Shown here piece by piece: positions 24,736-34,083 of a stretch of DNA of 35,196 nucleotides (position 1 is its first letter; every line of letters starts with the position of its first letter). The stretch covers positions 1 to 35,196 of the forward strand of contig CAZDRI010000017.1 of the NCBI GenBank assembly GCA_964508055.1, written 5' to 3'. Position numbers and translations under genes: made by a program. A model generated the notes under the pieces. It did no database searches. It worked only from the letters and a program-made list of their open reading frames with translations, and was not told where the DNA came from. This DNA comes from CAZDRI01 sp964508055 (GTDB lineage: Bacteria; Pseudomonadota; Gammaproteobacteria; PS1; Pseudothioglobaceae).

Positions 24736-25665
24736 TTAAACTCTCCCTAACTCTAACCATTTTTCATAATTTTGATTACGACCGTAAACACAATCAAAGT
24801 ATAAAGTTTGTAACTTTTCTGTAACCTCTCCTCTTGTACCACTGCCTATTTTACGATTATCTAACTCTCTTATTGGAGTTACTTCAGCAGCAGTGCCAGT
24901 AAAAAATGCCTCATCTGCACAATAAACTTCATCTCTAGTGATGCGTTTCATTATTACTTCATAGCCTAAATCTTTTGCTAATTGAGTAATTGTATTATGG
25001 GTAATACCTGATAAAGCATAAGTTAATTCAGGTGTGTAAATTACATTATCTTTTATAATAAAAATATTCTCTCCACTACCTTCAGCAACAAAGCCTGCAA
25101 CATCTAATAATAATGCTTCATCATACCCATCTCTAAGTGCTTCTTGCAGTGCTAACATTGAATTAATATAATTACCATTAGCTTTTGCTTTACACATAGC
25201 GATATTGACATGATGCCTTGTATATGATGATGTCTTAATACGAATGCCATTTTTCATATTATCCTCACCTAGATAAGCGCCCCATTCCCAAGCTGCAATC
25301 ATAGTGTGAACTTTTAAATTATCCGCCCTTAATCCCATACCTTCTGAGCCATAAAAACACATTGGTCTTAAATATGCTGATTGTAAATTGTTTTTTTTGA
25401 TTATTTCTTTTTGCACTTGGTTTAATTCATCTTTAGTATGCGACATTGGCATACCTAAAATATGAGCAGAATCAAATAATCTTTCAGTATGCTCTTTTAG
25501 GCGAAAAATTGCTGGTCCATCTTTAGTTTTATAAGCTCTAACTCCTTCAAATACTCCCATACCGTAGTGTAGAGTATGAGTAAGAACATGGACTTTTGCT
25601 TTTCGCCATTCTACATATTCTCCATCTAACCAAATATAACCATCTCTATCAGACATTAGACTCAT
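24736..25665 (-). CDS. ilvE: Branched-chain amino acid aminotransferase
   Basis: A 309-residue PLP-dependent class IV aminotransferase that transfers the amino group to the keto acids of valine, leucine and isoleucine. The start region DGYIWLDGEYVEWRKAKVHV, then THTLHYGMGVFEG, and the AEGSGENIFII and GITHNTI segments are typical. The PLP lysine is in MKRITRDE with the downstream FFTGTAAEVTPI. I chose ATG at 25665, which has AGAGGGG well placed upstream. The frame can be opened six codons earlier only by a TTG. It pairs functionally with ilvD at the right of the window. It is divergent from the SLC13 transporter. Confidence 0.95.
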   Translation of the reverse strand: MSLMSDRDGYIWLDGEYVEWRKAKVHVLTHTLHYGMGVFEGVRAYKTKDGPAIFRLKEHTERLFDSAHILGMPMSHTKDELNQVQKEIIKKNNLQSAYLRPMCFYGSEGMGLRADNLKVHTMIAAWEWGAYLGEDNMKNGIRIKTSSYTRHHVNIAMCKAKANGNYINSMLALQEALRDGYDEALLLDVAGFVAEGSGENIFIIKDNVIYTPELTYALSGITHNTITQLAKDLGYEVIMKRITRDEVYCADEAFFTGTAAEVTPIRELDNRKIGSGTRGEVTEKLQTLYFDCVYGRNQNYEKWLELGRV

Positions 25666-25758
25666 TTTTACCCCTCTAATCAAATAAAACTTAAAGTTAG
25701 TAATTTTAAAGTATTTTTTATCGCATATAATTTAGATTTTTATAAGAGCAACTATTTA

Positions 25759-27534
25759 ATGACTTTAGAACAATTGCAAATTTTATTTTTGCTATTAGGA
25801 ATGTTAGTTTTATTTGTGTGGGGTAAGTGGCGTTATGATATTGTAGCATTGATTGCTTTATTTTCAGCTTCTTTATTAGGTATTGTGCCTAGTGAAGAAA
25901 TGTTTTTAGGTTTTGGTCACCCTGCTACGCTAACAGTTGTTATAGTATTAATTTTAAGTTATGGTCTTACTAAATCAGGTGCTGTTGAAGGAATTGTTAA
26001 TATAGTCAACATATTCTCAAAAACTCCATCTTTACATATTGGCTCTCTCATCTTTATTGCTGCTTTTTTATCAATGTTTATGAATAATGTTGGAGCATTA
26101 GCTCTACTTATGCCTGTTGCTATCCAATCAGCAATAAATGCTGAACGCTCCCCTTCTACTGTGCTTATGCCTTTATCCTTTGGTTCTATATTAGGAGGTC
26201 TAGTAACAATGATAGGAACGCCTCCTAATATTATTATTGCATCTTATCGTAAACAAATTACTGGTGAAGCTTTTACTATGTTTGATTTTGCCCCTGTTGG
26301 AGGTAGTATAGCTATTGTTGGTTTTATTTTTATGGCTGTTATTGGATGGCGTTTAGTTAAGGTAAGAAAAGTTAGCACTGGTAGCAGTTTATTTGAGATT
26401 GGATCTTATCTATTTGAAATAAAAATTAATAAAGATTCTAATTTTAAAAATAAAAGTATTTATGAAATTGAAGAAATTTTAATTAAAAACAATATAACTT
26501 TTGTGTCTCTTATCAATAAGGGACAATACAATTCTGCACCATATAAAAAATATACCTTAAAAACTAATGATATGTTAGTCTTAGAAGGCACTCAAGAAGA
26601 TGTTGATAAATTAGTGTCATATTATAATTTAGACTTACTTGGTGCTGATAATGCAAGAAATGCTATCTCACATTCTGAAAGTGCAACGATGACAGAGGTA
26701 GTTATCGCTCCCACATCAAATATTGATAGAAAATCTGTAGAACAAATTCGCTTTAAATCAAGACATGGTGTTAATCTATTAGCAGTATCCAGACAAGGGC
26801 GGCAACACCGTAATCGCCTAAAAAAACTCACTTTAAAAGCAGGAGATGTTTTATTATTACACGGTGAAGAGGAAAAGATTGAAGAAGTCACAAATAAGTT
26901 AGGATGTTTTCCCTTAGCAGGTAAAACTATGGATATTGGTAAAAGAAAATATGCTATGTTTACCCTAGCTACCTTTATTATTGCTATTTTGCTTTCTACT
27001 TTTAATATTCTACCAATCCAAATAAGTCTTGGCATAGCTGTAGTTATGATGGTATTGTTCAATGTTATACCTGCCCGCGAATTATATAGTGGGGTTGACT
27101 GGTCTGTAGTAGTATTATTAGGTGCGATGATTCCAGTTGGAAATGCTTTAGAAAGCACAGGCACTACTCAAGTTATTGCCAATTGGCTATTAAATATTAG
27201 TGGAGATATATCAACCATAATGATATTAACTATTGTTTTAATTACCACAATGACTTTATCAGATATCCTAAATAATGCTGCTACTGCAATTATTATGGCT
27301 CCAATAGGAAATACTATAGCTAAAACTTTAAATGTTAGTGCTGACCCGTTTTTAATGGCTGTTGCTATTGGTGCATCTTGTGCTTTTCTAACGCCAATTG
27401 GACATCAAAATAATGCTTTAATTATGGGACCCGGTGGCTATCATTTTGGCGATTATTGGCGTATTGGTCTACCACTTGAAATAATTATTGTAGTAGTTTC
27501 TATACCTTTAATTGTTACTTTTTGGCCTTTTTGA
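25759..27534 (+). CDS. SLC13/DASS-family transporter with TrkA-C domains
   Basis: A 591-residue polytopic membrane protein of the DASS (SLC13, CitT-like) anion-transporter family. About five or six N-terminal helices include the family pieces MNNVGALALLMPVAI and MIGTPPNIIIAS (the SNT-like and NxxxP loops). A soluble central part (about 205-390) has two TrkA-C/RCK-C-like domains (TLKTNDMLVLEGTQEDVDKL and TLKAGDVLLLHGEEEKIEEV). The second membrane half has ILNNAATAIIMAPIG and FLTPIGHQNNALIMGPG. Known family substrates include sulfate and dicarboxylates. In a sulfur oxidiser, sulfate export is a tempting idea but unproven. It stands alone on the plus strand, divergent from ilvE. Confidence 0.85.
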   Translation: MTLEQLQILFLLLGMLVLFVWGKWRYDIVALIALFSASLLGIVPSEEMFLGFGHPATLTVVIVLILSYGLTKSGAVEGIVNIVNIFSKTPSLHIGSLIFIAAFLSMFMNNVGALALLMPVAIQSAINAERSPSTVLMPLSFGSILGGLVTMIGTPPNIIIASYRKQITGEAFTMFDFAPVGGSIAIVGFIFMAVIGWRLVKVRKVSTGSSLFEIGSYLFEIKINKDSNFKNKSIYEIEEILIKNNITFVSLINKGQYNSAPYKKYTLKTNDMLVLEGTQEDVDKLVSYYNLDLLGADNARNAISHSESATMTEVVIAPTSNIDRKSVEQIRFKSRHGVNLLAVSRQGRQHRNRLKKLTLKAGDVLLLHGEEEKIEEVTNKLGCFPLAGKTMDIGKRKYAMFTLATFIIAILLSTFNILPIQISLGIAVVMMVLFNVIPARELYSGVDWSVVVLLGAMIPVGNALESTGTTQVIANWLLNISGDISTIMILTIVLITTMTLSDILNNAATAIIMAPIGNTIAKTLNVSADPFLMAVAIGASCAFLTPIGHQNNALIMGPGGYHFGDYWRIGLPLEIIIVVVSIPLIVTFWPF

Positions 27535-27664
27535 ATGGCATAAAACAAATAAGATGCTAATATAATTGATAAATAACATACACTTAAACCCATCTTTTGG
27601 CAAACAAGCTTAGTGAGTTGAAGAAACTTTTACTTATTAACTAAGCGCTAGTAATAATTTACAT

Positions 27665-27711
27665 AATCTAAATTGAATAAGTGTGATAATTTCACAGTGC
27701 TTATTTAGATT
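27665..27711. terminator. Imperfect hairpin between convergent genes
   Basis: AATCTAAAT at the left and ATTTAGATT at the right pair perfectly, and inner pieces (AATAAG with CTTATT, TGTGA with TCACA) extend the stem with bulges around TAATT. It sits between the ends of the transporter (27534) and lysC (27719), so it can serve as a shared bidirectional terminator. Confidence 0.45.
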
Positions 27712-27718
27712 GAAGATA

Positions 27719-28939
27719 TTACTTATCTAAACCAAAAGCATTATGCAGGCTTCTAACAGCTAATTCTAAATATTTTTCTTCAATAATTACTGAAACTTTA
27801 ATCTCAGAAGTTGAAATCATTTGGATATTAATATTTTCTTTATGCAGCACTTCAAACATTTGACTTGCAATTCCTGCATGAGAACGCATTCCAATGCCTA
27901 CTAAAGATACTTTTACTACCTTGTCATCTTTTAGCACTTGTTTAGCTTTTAAATCTTTTGCTAATTCATCAATAATATCGCCTGCTCTCTTAAAATCATT
28001 TCTATGCACAGTAAAAGCAAAGTTTGCAGTTGCCTCGTGAGCAGATATTGATTGCACTATCATATCAACTTCTATATTTGCATCTGATATTGGTTTTAAT
28101 ATCTTATATGCAACCCCAGGTTCGTCAGGCACCCCTACTATACCTAATTTTGCTTCATCTTTATTATGAGCTATTCCTGAAATTAAAACTTGTTCCATAA
28201 TTTTATCCTCTTTTATTATAAGTGTGCCTTTAGGGTTATCAATCATTGATGACAATACTCTTAATGGCACTTTATATTTACTAGCAAATTCTACTGAGCG
28301 AATTTGCAAAACTTTTGAACCTAAACTTGCAAGTTCTAACATTTCTTCATAAGAAACATAATCCATTCTTCTAGCATTTGGTTCAATTCTTGGGTCTGTA
28401 GTGAATACTCCATCAACATCAGTATAAATCTGGCATTCATCAGCTTTTAGTGCTGCTGCTATAGCTACTGCAGTAGTGTCTGTGCCTCCTCTACCTAAGG
28501 TTGTAATATGCCCTTCTGCATCCACACCTTGAAAGCCAGCTATTACCACTACTTTATCTTCTTTTAGACTTTTATGGATATTTTTATCATCAATTTCTTT
28601 AATGCGTGCTTTACCATAAGAATTATCAGTTAATATTCTTACTTGGTGACCAGTATAAGATATAGCATCACAATCAATTTGCTGCAAAGCCATACTAAGA
28701 AGTGCTATTGTTACTTGCTCACCAGTAGCAAGTAAGACATCCATTTCCCTTAAGCTAGGAGTTTCTTGAATACTATTAGCTAATCCAGTTAAGTGGTTAG
28801 TCTCACCACCCATAGCAGATACACATACTATAATAGTATTGCCCTTATTTTTATACGCTTTTATCTTTTTAGCAACAGCTTTAATACGCTCAATTGAGCC
28901 TACTGAGGTGCCGCCGTATTTTTGCACTATTAATGCCAT
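27719..28939 (-). CDS. lysC: Aspartate kinase
   Basis: A 406-residue monofunctional aspartokinase, the first step toward lysine, threonine, methionine and diaminopimelate. The kinase domain begins MALIVQKYGGTSVGSIERI and shows GRGGTDTTAVAIAAAL and TDVDGVFTTDPRI. Two C-terminal ACT domains follow (GIVGVPDEPGVAYKILKPIS and VSLVGIGMRSHAGIASQMF) for feedback control. The two-ACT, about 405-residue form matches the Pseudomonas/Ask-type enzyme rather than the homoserine dehydrogenase fusions. It appears monocistronic, downstream of and on the same strand as thiC, with 68 bases between. Confidence 0.95.
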   Translation of the reverse strand: MALIVQKYGGTSVGSIERIKAVAKKIKAYKNKGNTIIVCVSAMGGETNHLTGLANSIQETPSLREMDVLLATGEQVTIALLSMALQQIDCDAISYTGHQVRILTDNSYGKARIKEIDDKNIHKSLKEDKVVVIAGFQGVDAEGHITTLGRGGTDTTAVAIAAALKADECQIYTDVDGVFTTDPRIEPNARRMDYVSYEEMLELASLGSKVLQIRSVEFASKYKVPLRVLSSMIDNPKGTLIIKEDKIMEQVLISGIAHNKDEAKLGIVGVPDEPGVAYKILKPISDANIEVDMIVQSISAHEATANFAFTVHRNDFKRAGDIIDELAKDLKAKQVLKDDKVVKVSLVGIGMRSHAGIASQMFEVLHKENINIQMISTSEIKVSVIIEEKYLELAVRSLHNAFGLDK

Positions 28940-29007
28940 TTCTAAAAATTAAAATAAAAAAGAGCAATTATACGGGACAAGGTTTTGCAAAATATATAAA
29001 AACACAT

Positions 29008-30858
29008 TTATAGATATATTTTAGAGCCTTTATCTAAAAACTCTTTTGATTTCTTATCCATCTCAATTTCTATATTTTTAACTTCGTCACTTTTTAAATT
29101 TTTTATTTCTTGAGTGATTTTCATAGCACAAAACTTAGGACCACACATTGAGCAAAAATGAGAGCTTTTTGCTGCTTGTTTAGGCATAGTTTCATCATGA
29201 TATTCTCTTGCAGTATCAGGGTCTAAACTTAAATTAAACTGATCTTCCCATCTAAATTCAAATCTAGCTTTTGACAAAGCATTATCCCTAATTTGAGCAC
29301 CTGGATGTCCTTTAGCAAGATCAGCAGCATGTGCTGCAATTTTATAAGCGATAATCCCTTGTTTTACATCGTTTTTATCTGGTAATCCTAAATGCTCTTT
29401 TGGAGTTACATAACATAACATAGCTGTACCATACCAGCCTATTTGAGCAGCTCCAATAGCAGATGTGATATGATCATAACCTGGAGCTATATCTGTTGTA
29501 AGTGGACCTAAAGTATAAAAAGGCGCTTCAAAACACTCTTTTAATTGTTTATCCATATTTTCCTTAATCATTTGCATTGGCACATGACCAGGACCTTCAA
29601 TAAATGTTTGCACATCGTGTTCCCAAGCAATTTTTGTAAGCTCACCTAAAGTTTTTAATTCACTAAATTGTGCTTTATCATTAGCATCAGCAATTGAGCC
29701 CGGACGCAGCCCATCACCTAATGAAAAAGTAATATCGTAAGCTTTCATAATTTCACATATTTCTTCAAAATGAGTATAAAGAAAATTTTCCTTATGATGA
29801 GCAAGACACCACTTAGCCATAATTGAACCACCGCGAGATACTATTCCCGTCAATCTTTTAGCAGTTAAAGGTATGTATTGAAGTCTTACTCCAGCATGAA
29901 TTGTAAAATAATCTACTCCTTGTTCAGCTTGTTCTATGATTGTGTCTTTAAATATTTCCCAAGTTAAGTCTTCAGCAATACCATTAACTTTTTCTAATGC
30001 TTGATAAATAGGAACAGTGCCTATAGGAACTGGAGAGTTACGAATAATCCATTCTCTAGTTTCGTGGATGTTTTTACCAGTTGATAAATCCATGATTGTA
30101 TCAGCGCCCCAGCGTATACCCCATACCATTTTATCAACTTCATCTTCTATTGATGAACCTAAAGCAGAATTACCAATATTACCATTAATTTTTACTAAAA
30201 AATTTCTGCCAATTATCATAGGTTCAGATTCTGGATGATTAATATTATTAGGTATTATAGCTCTGCCTCTTGCTATTTCATCACGCACAAATTCAGGAGT
30301 TATTTGGCTAGGTATTGATGCTTGAAAAGCTTCACCTTTATGCTGACCTATTGCATCTGATTGTTGTTGTAATTTACAATTTTCACGAATAGCTACAAAC
30401 TCCATTTCAGGAGTAATAATTCCCTTTTTAGCATAATGCATTTGGGTTACATTTTTACCTGACTTTGCTTTTCTTGGAGCTCTTATATGTCCGAATCTTA
30501 ATTCAGCTAAATTATTATCACTTAGTCTTTTATTAGAATAACTTGAGCTAAATTTCAATAATTTTTCGGTATCATCTCTTTTTTCAATCCATTTCTCTCT
30601 TAATGGTTTTAAACCCTTTCTAAAATCAATTTTTATATCAGGATTAGTGTAATCACCTGAAGTATCATATACAAATATATTGTTATTAGCTATTTTTCCA
30701 TTTTCAGTAATAGTATCACTAAGGCTTATTTCACGCATAGGCACTTTAATATCCTCTCTACTTCCTGTTATAAATACCTTTTTAGAATTAGATAAAGGGT
30801 CAATAAAAGCCTTATTAACTTTAAACGATTCATTAAGAATTTTAGTTGCTTGTTTCAT
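29008..30858 (-). CDS. thiC: Phosphomethylpyrimidine synthase ThiC
   Basis: A 616-residue radical-SAM enzyme that converts aminoimidazole ribotide to the pyrimidine moiety of thiamine. The family's N-terminal region (VFITGSREDIKVPMREI, then YDTSGDYTNP), the barrel core (ALGSSIEDEVDKMVWGIRWG, GADTIMDLSTG) and the unusual C-terminal cluster motif CSMCGPKFC (CxxCxxxxC) are all present. Length fits. It is divergent from hemB with 37 bases between the start codons. No room remains for a TPP riboswitch, which often precedes thiC in related bacteria, so thiamine control must be otherwise or absent. No other thi gene is adjacent. Confidence 0.97.
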   Translation of the reverse strand: MKQATKILNESFKVNKAFIDPLSNSKKVFITGSREDIKVPMREISLSDTITENGKIANNNIFVYDTSGDYTNPDIKIDFRKGLKPLREKWIEKRDDTEKLLKFSSSYSNKRLSDNNLAELRFGHIRAPRKAKSGKNVTQMHYAKKGIITPEMEFVAIRENCKLQQQSDAIGQHKGEAFQASIPSQITPEFVRDEIARGRAIIPNNINHPESEPMIIGRNFLVKINGNIGNSALGSSIEDEVDKMVWGIRWGADTIMDLSTGKNIHETREWIIRNSPVPIGTVPIYQALEKVNGIAEDLTWEIFKDTIIEQAEQGVDYFTIHAGVRLQYIPLTAKRLTGIVSRGGSIMAKWCLAHHKENFLYTHFEEICEIMKAYDITFSLGDGLRPGSIADANDKAQFSELKTLGELTKIAWEHDVQTFIEGPGHVPMQMIKENMDKQLKECFEAPFYTLGPLTTDIAPGYDHITSAIGAAQIGWYGTAMLCYVTPKEHLGLPDKNDVKQGIIAYKIAAHAADLAKGHPGAQIRDNALSKARFEFRWEDQFNLSLDPDTAREYHDETMPKQAAKSSHFCSMCGPKFCAMKITQEIKNLKSDEVKNIEIEMDKKSKEFLDKGSKIYL

Positions 30859-30863
30859 TGTTG

Positions 30864-30869
30864 TATAAT
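30864..30869 (+). promoter_or_regulatory. hemB: Possible -10 element for hemB
   Basis: A consensus TATAAT lies 27 bases before the hemB ATG in the short thiC-hemB divergent gap. Seventeen bases upstream stands TTTAGT, a poor -35 hexamer inside thiC. The site is suggested by position only. Confidence 0.3.
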
Positions 30870-30895
30870 CCCTTTATTTTTAATAAAAATTACAA

Positions 30896-31894
30896 ATGAG
30901 CATTTTACCCCATAGACCAAGAAGGTTAAGAAAATACCTCTTTTCTAGAAACTTAGTTCGTGAGAACAATCTAACTACTGATGATTTAATTTATCCCTTG
31001 TTTATAACTGCAGGCAAAAATAAGCGAGAAAAAATCGCCTCAATGCCGAATATTACTAGATTTAGTCTTGATGAATTACTAAAAGAAGCAAAAGATATTG
31101 TAAATCTTAATATTCCAGCAATTGCATTATTTCCAGTAATAGCACAAGATAAAAAGTCTATTGATGCTAATGAGGCTTATAATCCTAATGGACTAATTCA
31201 AAAAGCTGTTAAAACTTTAAAAAAAGAATACCCTAATTTAGGAATAATAACTGATGTAGCTTTAGACCCATATACTATTCACGGTCAAGATGGCTTAATA
31301 GATAATAACGGTTATGTTTTAAATGATGAAACTGTTGAGGTTTTAGTAAAGCAAGCATTATCTCATGCTAAGGCTGGTGCTGATATTGTTGCTCCTTCTG
31401 ATATGATGGATGGCAGAATAGGAGCTATTCGTAATGCTTTAGAAGAAAATGGGTTTATAAATACTCAAATCCTTGCATATTCTGCAAAATATGTATCACA
31501 CTATTATGGACCTTTTCGTGATGCAATAGGCTCTGCTAAAAATTTAGCTGGCGGTAGTAAGGAAACTTATCAAATGGATGTAGCAAACTCTAATGAAGCA
31601 TTAAAAGAGGTAGCATTAGATATTAAAGAAGGTGCTGATATGGTTATGATTAAACCTGGTATTTCATATTTAGATATTGTATATCGGGTGAAGAAAAAAT
31701 TTAAAATCCCTACTTTTGCTTATCAAGTAAGTGGGGAATATTCTATGCTAAAAGCAGCAGCACAAAATGGCTGGATAGATGAAAAAAAAGTAGTGTTAGA
31801 AACTTTATTATCTTTTAAACGTGCTGGTGCTGATGCAATTTTGACTTATTATGCTTTTGAAGTTGCGAAGTGGTTAAAAAATAATAATTTTTAA
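30896..31894 (+). CDS. hemB: Delta-aminolevulinic acid dehydratase (porphobilinogen synthase)
   Basis: A 332-residue HemB joining two 5-aminolevulinate molecules into porphobilinogen for haem. The start RPRRLRKYLFSRNLVREN is typical. The active-site lysines lie in LAYSAKYVSHYYGPFRDA and in the signature MVMIKPGISYLDIVY, followed by YQVSGEYSM. At the metal site it reads TDVALDPYTIHGQDG. The cysteines of the zinc-dependent form are replaced by Asp/Ala, which marks the magnesium-type HemB known in Pseudomonas. Haem supply fits the cytochrome-rich nap genes. It converges on the ArgA-like gene with eight bases between stops. Confidence 0.96.
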   Translation: MSILPHRPRRLRKYLFSRNLVRENNLTTDDLIYPLFITAGKNKREKIASMPNITRFSLDELLKEAKDIVNLNIPAIALFPVIAQDKKSIDANEAYNPNGLIQKAVKTLKKEYPNLGIITDVALDPYTIHGQDGLIDNNGYVLNDETVEVLVKQALSHAKAGADIVAPSDMMDGRIGAIRNALEENGFINTQILAYSAKYVSHYYGPFRDAIGSAKNLAGGSKETYQMDVANSNEALKEVALDIKEGADMVMIKPGISYLDIVYRVKKKFKIPTFAYQVSGEYSMLKAAAQNGWIDEKKVVLETLLSFKRAGADAILTYYAFEVAKWLKNNNF

Positions 31895-31910
31895 GGCAAT
31901 AGCTAAAAAT
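31887..31910. terminator. Small hairpin at hemB / acetyltransferase ends
   Basis: ATTTTTA (31887-31893) pairs with TAAAAAT (31904-31910), with GC/GC inside around AATA and a two-base bulge. It spans the hemB stop codon and the end of the opposite gene, so one short hairpin may terminate both. The stem is weak. Confidence 0.3.
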
Positions 31911-32322
31911 ATTTTATAAATATTCTTGGATTTCTTTTTTTATCAAAAACTATTTTTTTAGCCTCTGGTAATTTTGAAAAACTAGCTTCCTTAAACCCAT
32001 GATATAAAAACCACTTAGCACCATATTTACTTAAAGCAAATATTTTTTTTATATTTTCCTCACAAGCCTTAGCAAAAACTTTTGCAAGTAGTTTTTTTGA
32101 ATAACCTTTATTTTGACAATCTTTTGCAACTGCAATGCAGTAAATTTCAGCTATATTATTATCGTATTTTTTCAATCCTGCACAAGCAATTATTCTTTTA
32201 TCTTTTTTTATAAAGATAAACTCGCTAATCAAACTTAATAAATCTTCTCTAGTTCTTTTTAGAATTAAGTCTTTATCAACATAAGGCTCAATTAATTCTA
32301 ATAATTTATCAACATCTTCCAT
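31903..32322 (-). CDS. ArgA-like GNAT acetyltransferase (single domain)
   Basis: A 139-residue GNAT acetyltransferase that matches the C-terminal domain of N-acetylglutamate synthase ArgA. In order: EDVDKLLELIEPYVDKDLIL (ArgA: ELIxPLExxGxL), KRTREDLLSLISEFIFI, ACAGLKKYDNNIAEIYCIAV, then the acetyl-CoA loop CQNKGYSKKLL. The end WFLYHGFKEASFSKLPEAKK closely follows the ArgA pattern (WFxxxGFxxxxxxxLPExKK), and even the terminal FDKKRNPRIFIK is ArgA-like. The N-terminal amino-acid-kinase domain of normal ArgA is missing, and the 48 bases to the next gene leave no room for it. It may be a short NAGS making acetylglutamate for arginine, or an acetyltransferase of changed use. Confidence 0.78.
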   Translation of the reverse strand: MEDVDKLLELIEPYVDKDLILKRTREDLLSLISEFIFIKKDKRIIACAGLKKYDNNIAEIYCIAVAKDCQNKGYSKKLLAKVFAKACEENIKKIFALSKYGAKWFLYHGFKEASFSKLPEAKKIVFDKKRNPRIFIKYF

Positions 32323-32397
32323 TAAATTAATTAATAAAATTTTTAAAATTTACAATTTTAGTCTAAAATTTTGCTTATTTATAAAATACAACTAATC

Positions 32398-34062
32398 ATG
32401 ACAAATATTCGTAAATTCTCAAGCCAAATAGTTGATGGTTATGAAAGAGCTCCAAGCAGAGCTATGTTATATCCAGTTGGGTTTGAAAAAGATGACTTTA
32501 ATAAACCACAAATTGGAATTGCCTCAACTTGGTCAATGGTAACACCATGTAATATGCATATTAATGATTTAGCAAAATATGCTGAATCTGGAGCTAATAA
32601 TTCAGGAGGTAAAGCAGTTGTTTTTAATACCATAACCATATCTGACGGAATATCTATGGGCAGTGAAGGTATGAAATATTCATTAGTATCTCGCGAAGTA
32701 ATAGCTGACTCTATTGAGACTGTAGTAGCTTGTCAAGGTTTTGATGGTATTGTTGCTATTGGTGGTTGTGATAAAAATATGCCTGGCTGTATTATTGCCC
32801 TTGCAAGGCTAAACAGACCTGCAATATTTGTCTATGGTGGCACAATAATGCCTGGTGCTAATAGAACTGATATTGTCTCAGTATTTGAAGCTGTAGGCAA
32901 AAGAGCAAATAATATAATTGGTGATGAAGAATTAACGGAAATAGAATCAAAAGCTATACCAGGTGCAGGTTCATGCGGCGGTATGTATACAGCTAACACT
33001 ATGGCATCTGCAATTGAGGCATTAGGAATGAGTCTTCCTAATAGCTCTGCTCAAAATGCAATATCTGAAGATAAAACTAATGATTGTATAAATGCTGGTA
33101 AAGCTGTAATAAATTTATTACAAAATGATATAAAGCCAAGGGATATAATGACTAAAAAAGCTTTTGAAAATGCTATCACTATTGTGATAACTCTTGGTGG
33201 TTCAACAAATGCCGTGCTCCATCTAATTGCAATGGCAAATGCAGTTGAAGTAGATTTATCTTTAGATGATTTTGAAAGAATTGGTAAAAGAGTCCCTCTA
33301 TTAGCAGATTTAAAACCAAGTGGTAAATATATGATGAGTGAATTAGTTGCTATTGGTGGGACTATGCCACTTATGAAAATGTTATTAGATGCAAATTTAC
33401 TTCATGGCGATTGTATGACTGTAACAGGTAAAACATTAGCTGAAAATTTAAAAAATGTTAAACCTTATCCAAAAGAACAACAAATAATTAGACCACTTAA
33501 TAATCCTATTAAAAAAGATTCTCACTTAGTTATTTTAAGAGGTAATTTAGCAAAAGAAGGTGCTGTTGCCAAAATAACAGGTAAAGAGGGCTTAGAATTT
33601 AAAGGAAAAGCAAAAGTATTTTCTTGTGAAGAAGATGCACTACAAAGCATATTAAATGACAAAATCATAGCTGGAGATGTAATAGTTATCCGCTATGAAG
33701 GACCAAAAGGCGGTCCTGGTATGCGTGAAATGTTAGCTCCAACAGCTGCTGTTATGGGCAAAGGTTTGGGTGATAAAGTTGCCCTTATAACAGATGGTAG
33801 ATTTTCAGGCGGAACTCATGGTTTTGTAGTAGGACATATAACACCAGAAGCATACAGCGGAGGATTATTAGCAATAATTGAAGATGGTGATGAAATTTTA
33901 ATTGATGCCAAAAATAAAGTTTTGGATTTATTAGTTGCTGAAAATACTATAGCTGAAAGATTAGCAAAATGGCACAAGCCAAACCCTAAATATACTAAAG
34001 GGGTATTAGCAAAATATGCTAAGTTAGTTAGATCTGCATCACAAGGCGCTGTTACTGATTAA
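32398..34062 (+). CDS. ilvD: Dihydroxy-acid dehydratase
   Basis: A 554-residue iron-sulfur dehydratase for valine and isoleucine synthesis (and leucine and pantothenate through ketoisovalerate). Cluster and metal motifs are TPCNMHINDLA, IGGCDKNMPGCIIALARL and GAGSCGGMYTANTMA. The C-terminal GRFSGGTHGFVVGHITPEA is the second family signature. The length and cysteine pattern fit the [2Fe-2S] branch (as in cyanobacteria, plants and mycobacteria) rather than the longer [4Fe-4S] E. coli enzyme. The start was placed at the ATG at 32398, since MTNIRKFSSQIVDGY is the typical beginning. A frame-open ATG nine codons earlier lacks support. Convergent with lepB. Confidence 0.95.
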   Translation: MTNIRKFSSQIVDGYERAPSRAMLYPVGFEKDDFNKPQIGIASTWSMVTPCNMHINDLAKYAESGANNSGGKAVVFNTITISDGISMGSEGMKYSLVSREVIADSIETVVACQGFDGIVAIGGCDKNMPGCIIALARLNRPAIFVYGGTIMPGANRTDIVSVFEAVGKRANNIIGDEELTEIESKAIPGAGSCGGMYTANTMASAIEALGMSLPNSSAQNAISEDKTNDCINAGKAVINLLQNDIKPRDIMTKKAFENAITIVITLGGSTNAVLHLIAMANAVEVDLSLDDFERIGKRVPLLADLKPSGKYMMSELVAIGGTMPLMKMLLDANLLHGDCMTVTGKTLAENLKNVKPYPKEQQIIRPLNNPIKKDSHLVILRGNLAKEGAVAKITGKEGLEFKGKAKVFSCEEDALQSILNDKIIAGDVIVIRYEGPKGGPGMREMLAPTAAVMGKGLGDKVALITDGRFSGGTHGFVVGHITPEAYSGGLLAIIEDGDEILIDAKNKVLDLLVAENTIAERLAKWHKPNPKYTKGVLAKYAKLVRSASQGAVTD

Positions 34063-34083
34063 TTAAAAAATAGTGAGAAAAAT

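Noticed and set aside
26622..27164. Minus-strand 180-codon frame inside the SLC13 transporter
   Set aside because: Long, but antisense to a transporter with clear membrane segments and TrkA-C domains. No family features of its own.
30859..30895. TPP riboswitch upstream of thiC
   Set aside because: The gap is far shorter than the aptamer, and no CTGAGA-type conserved core is present.
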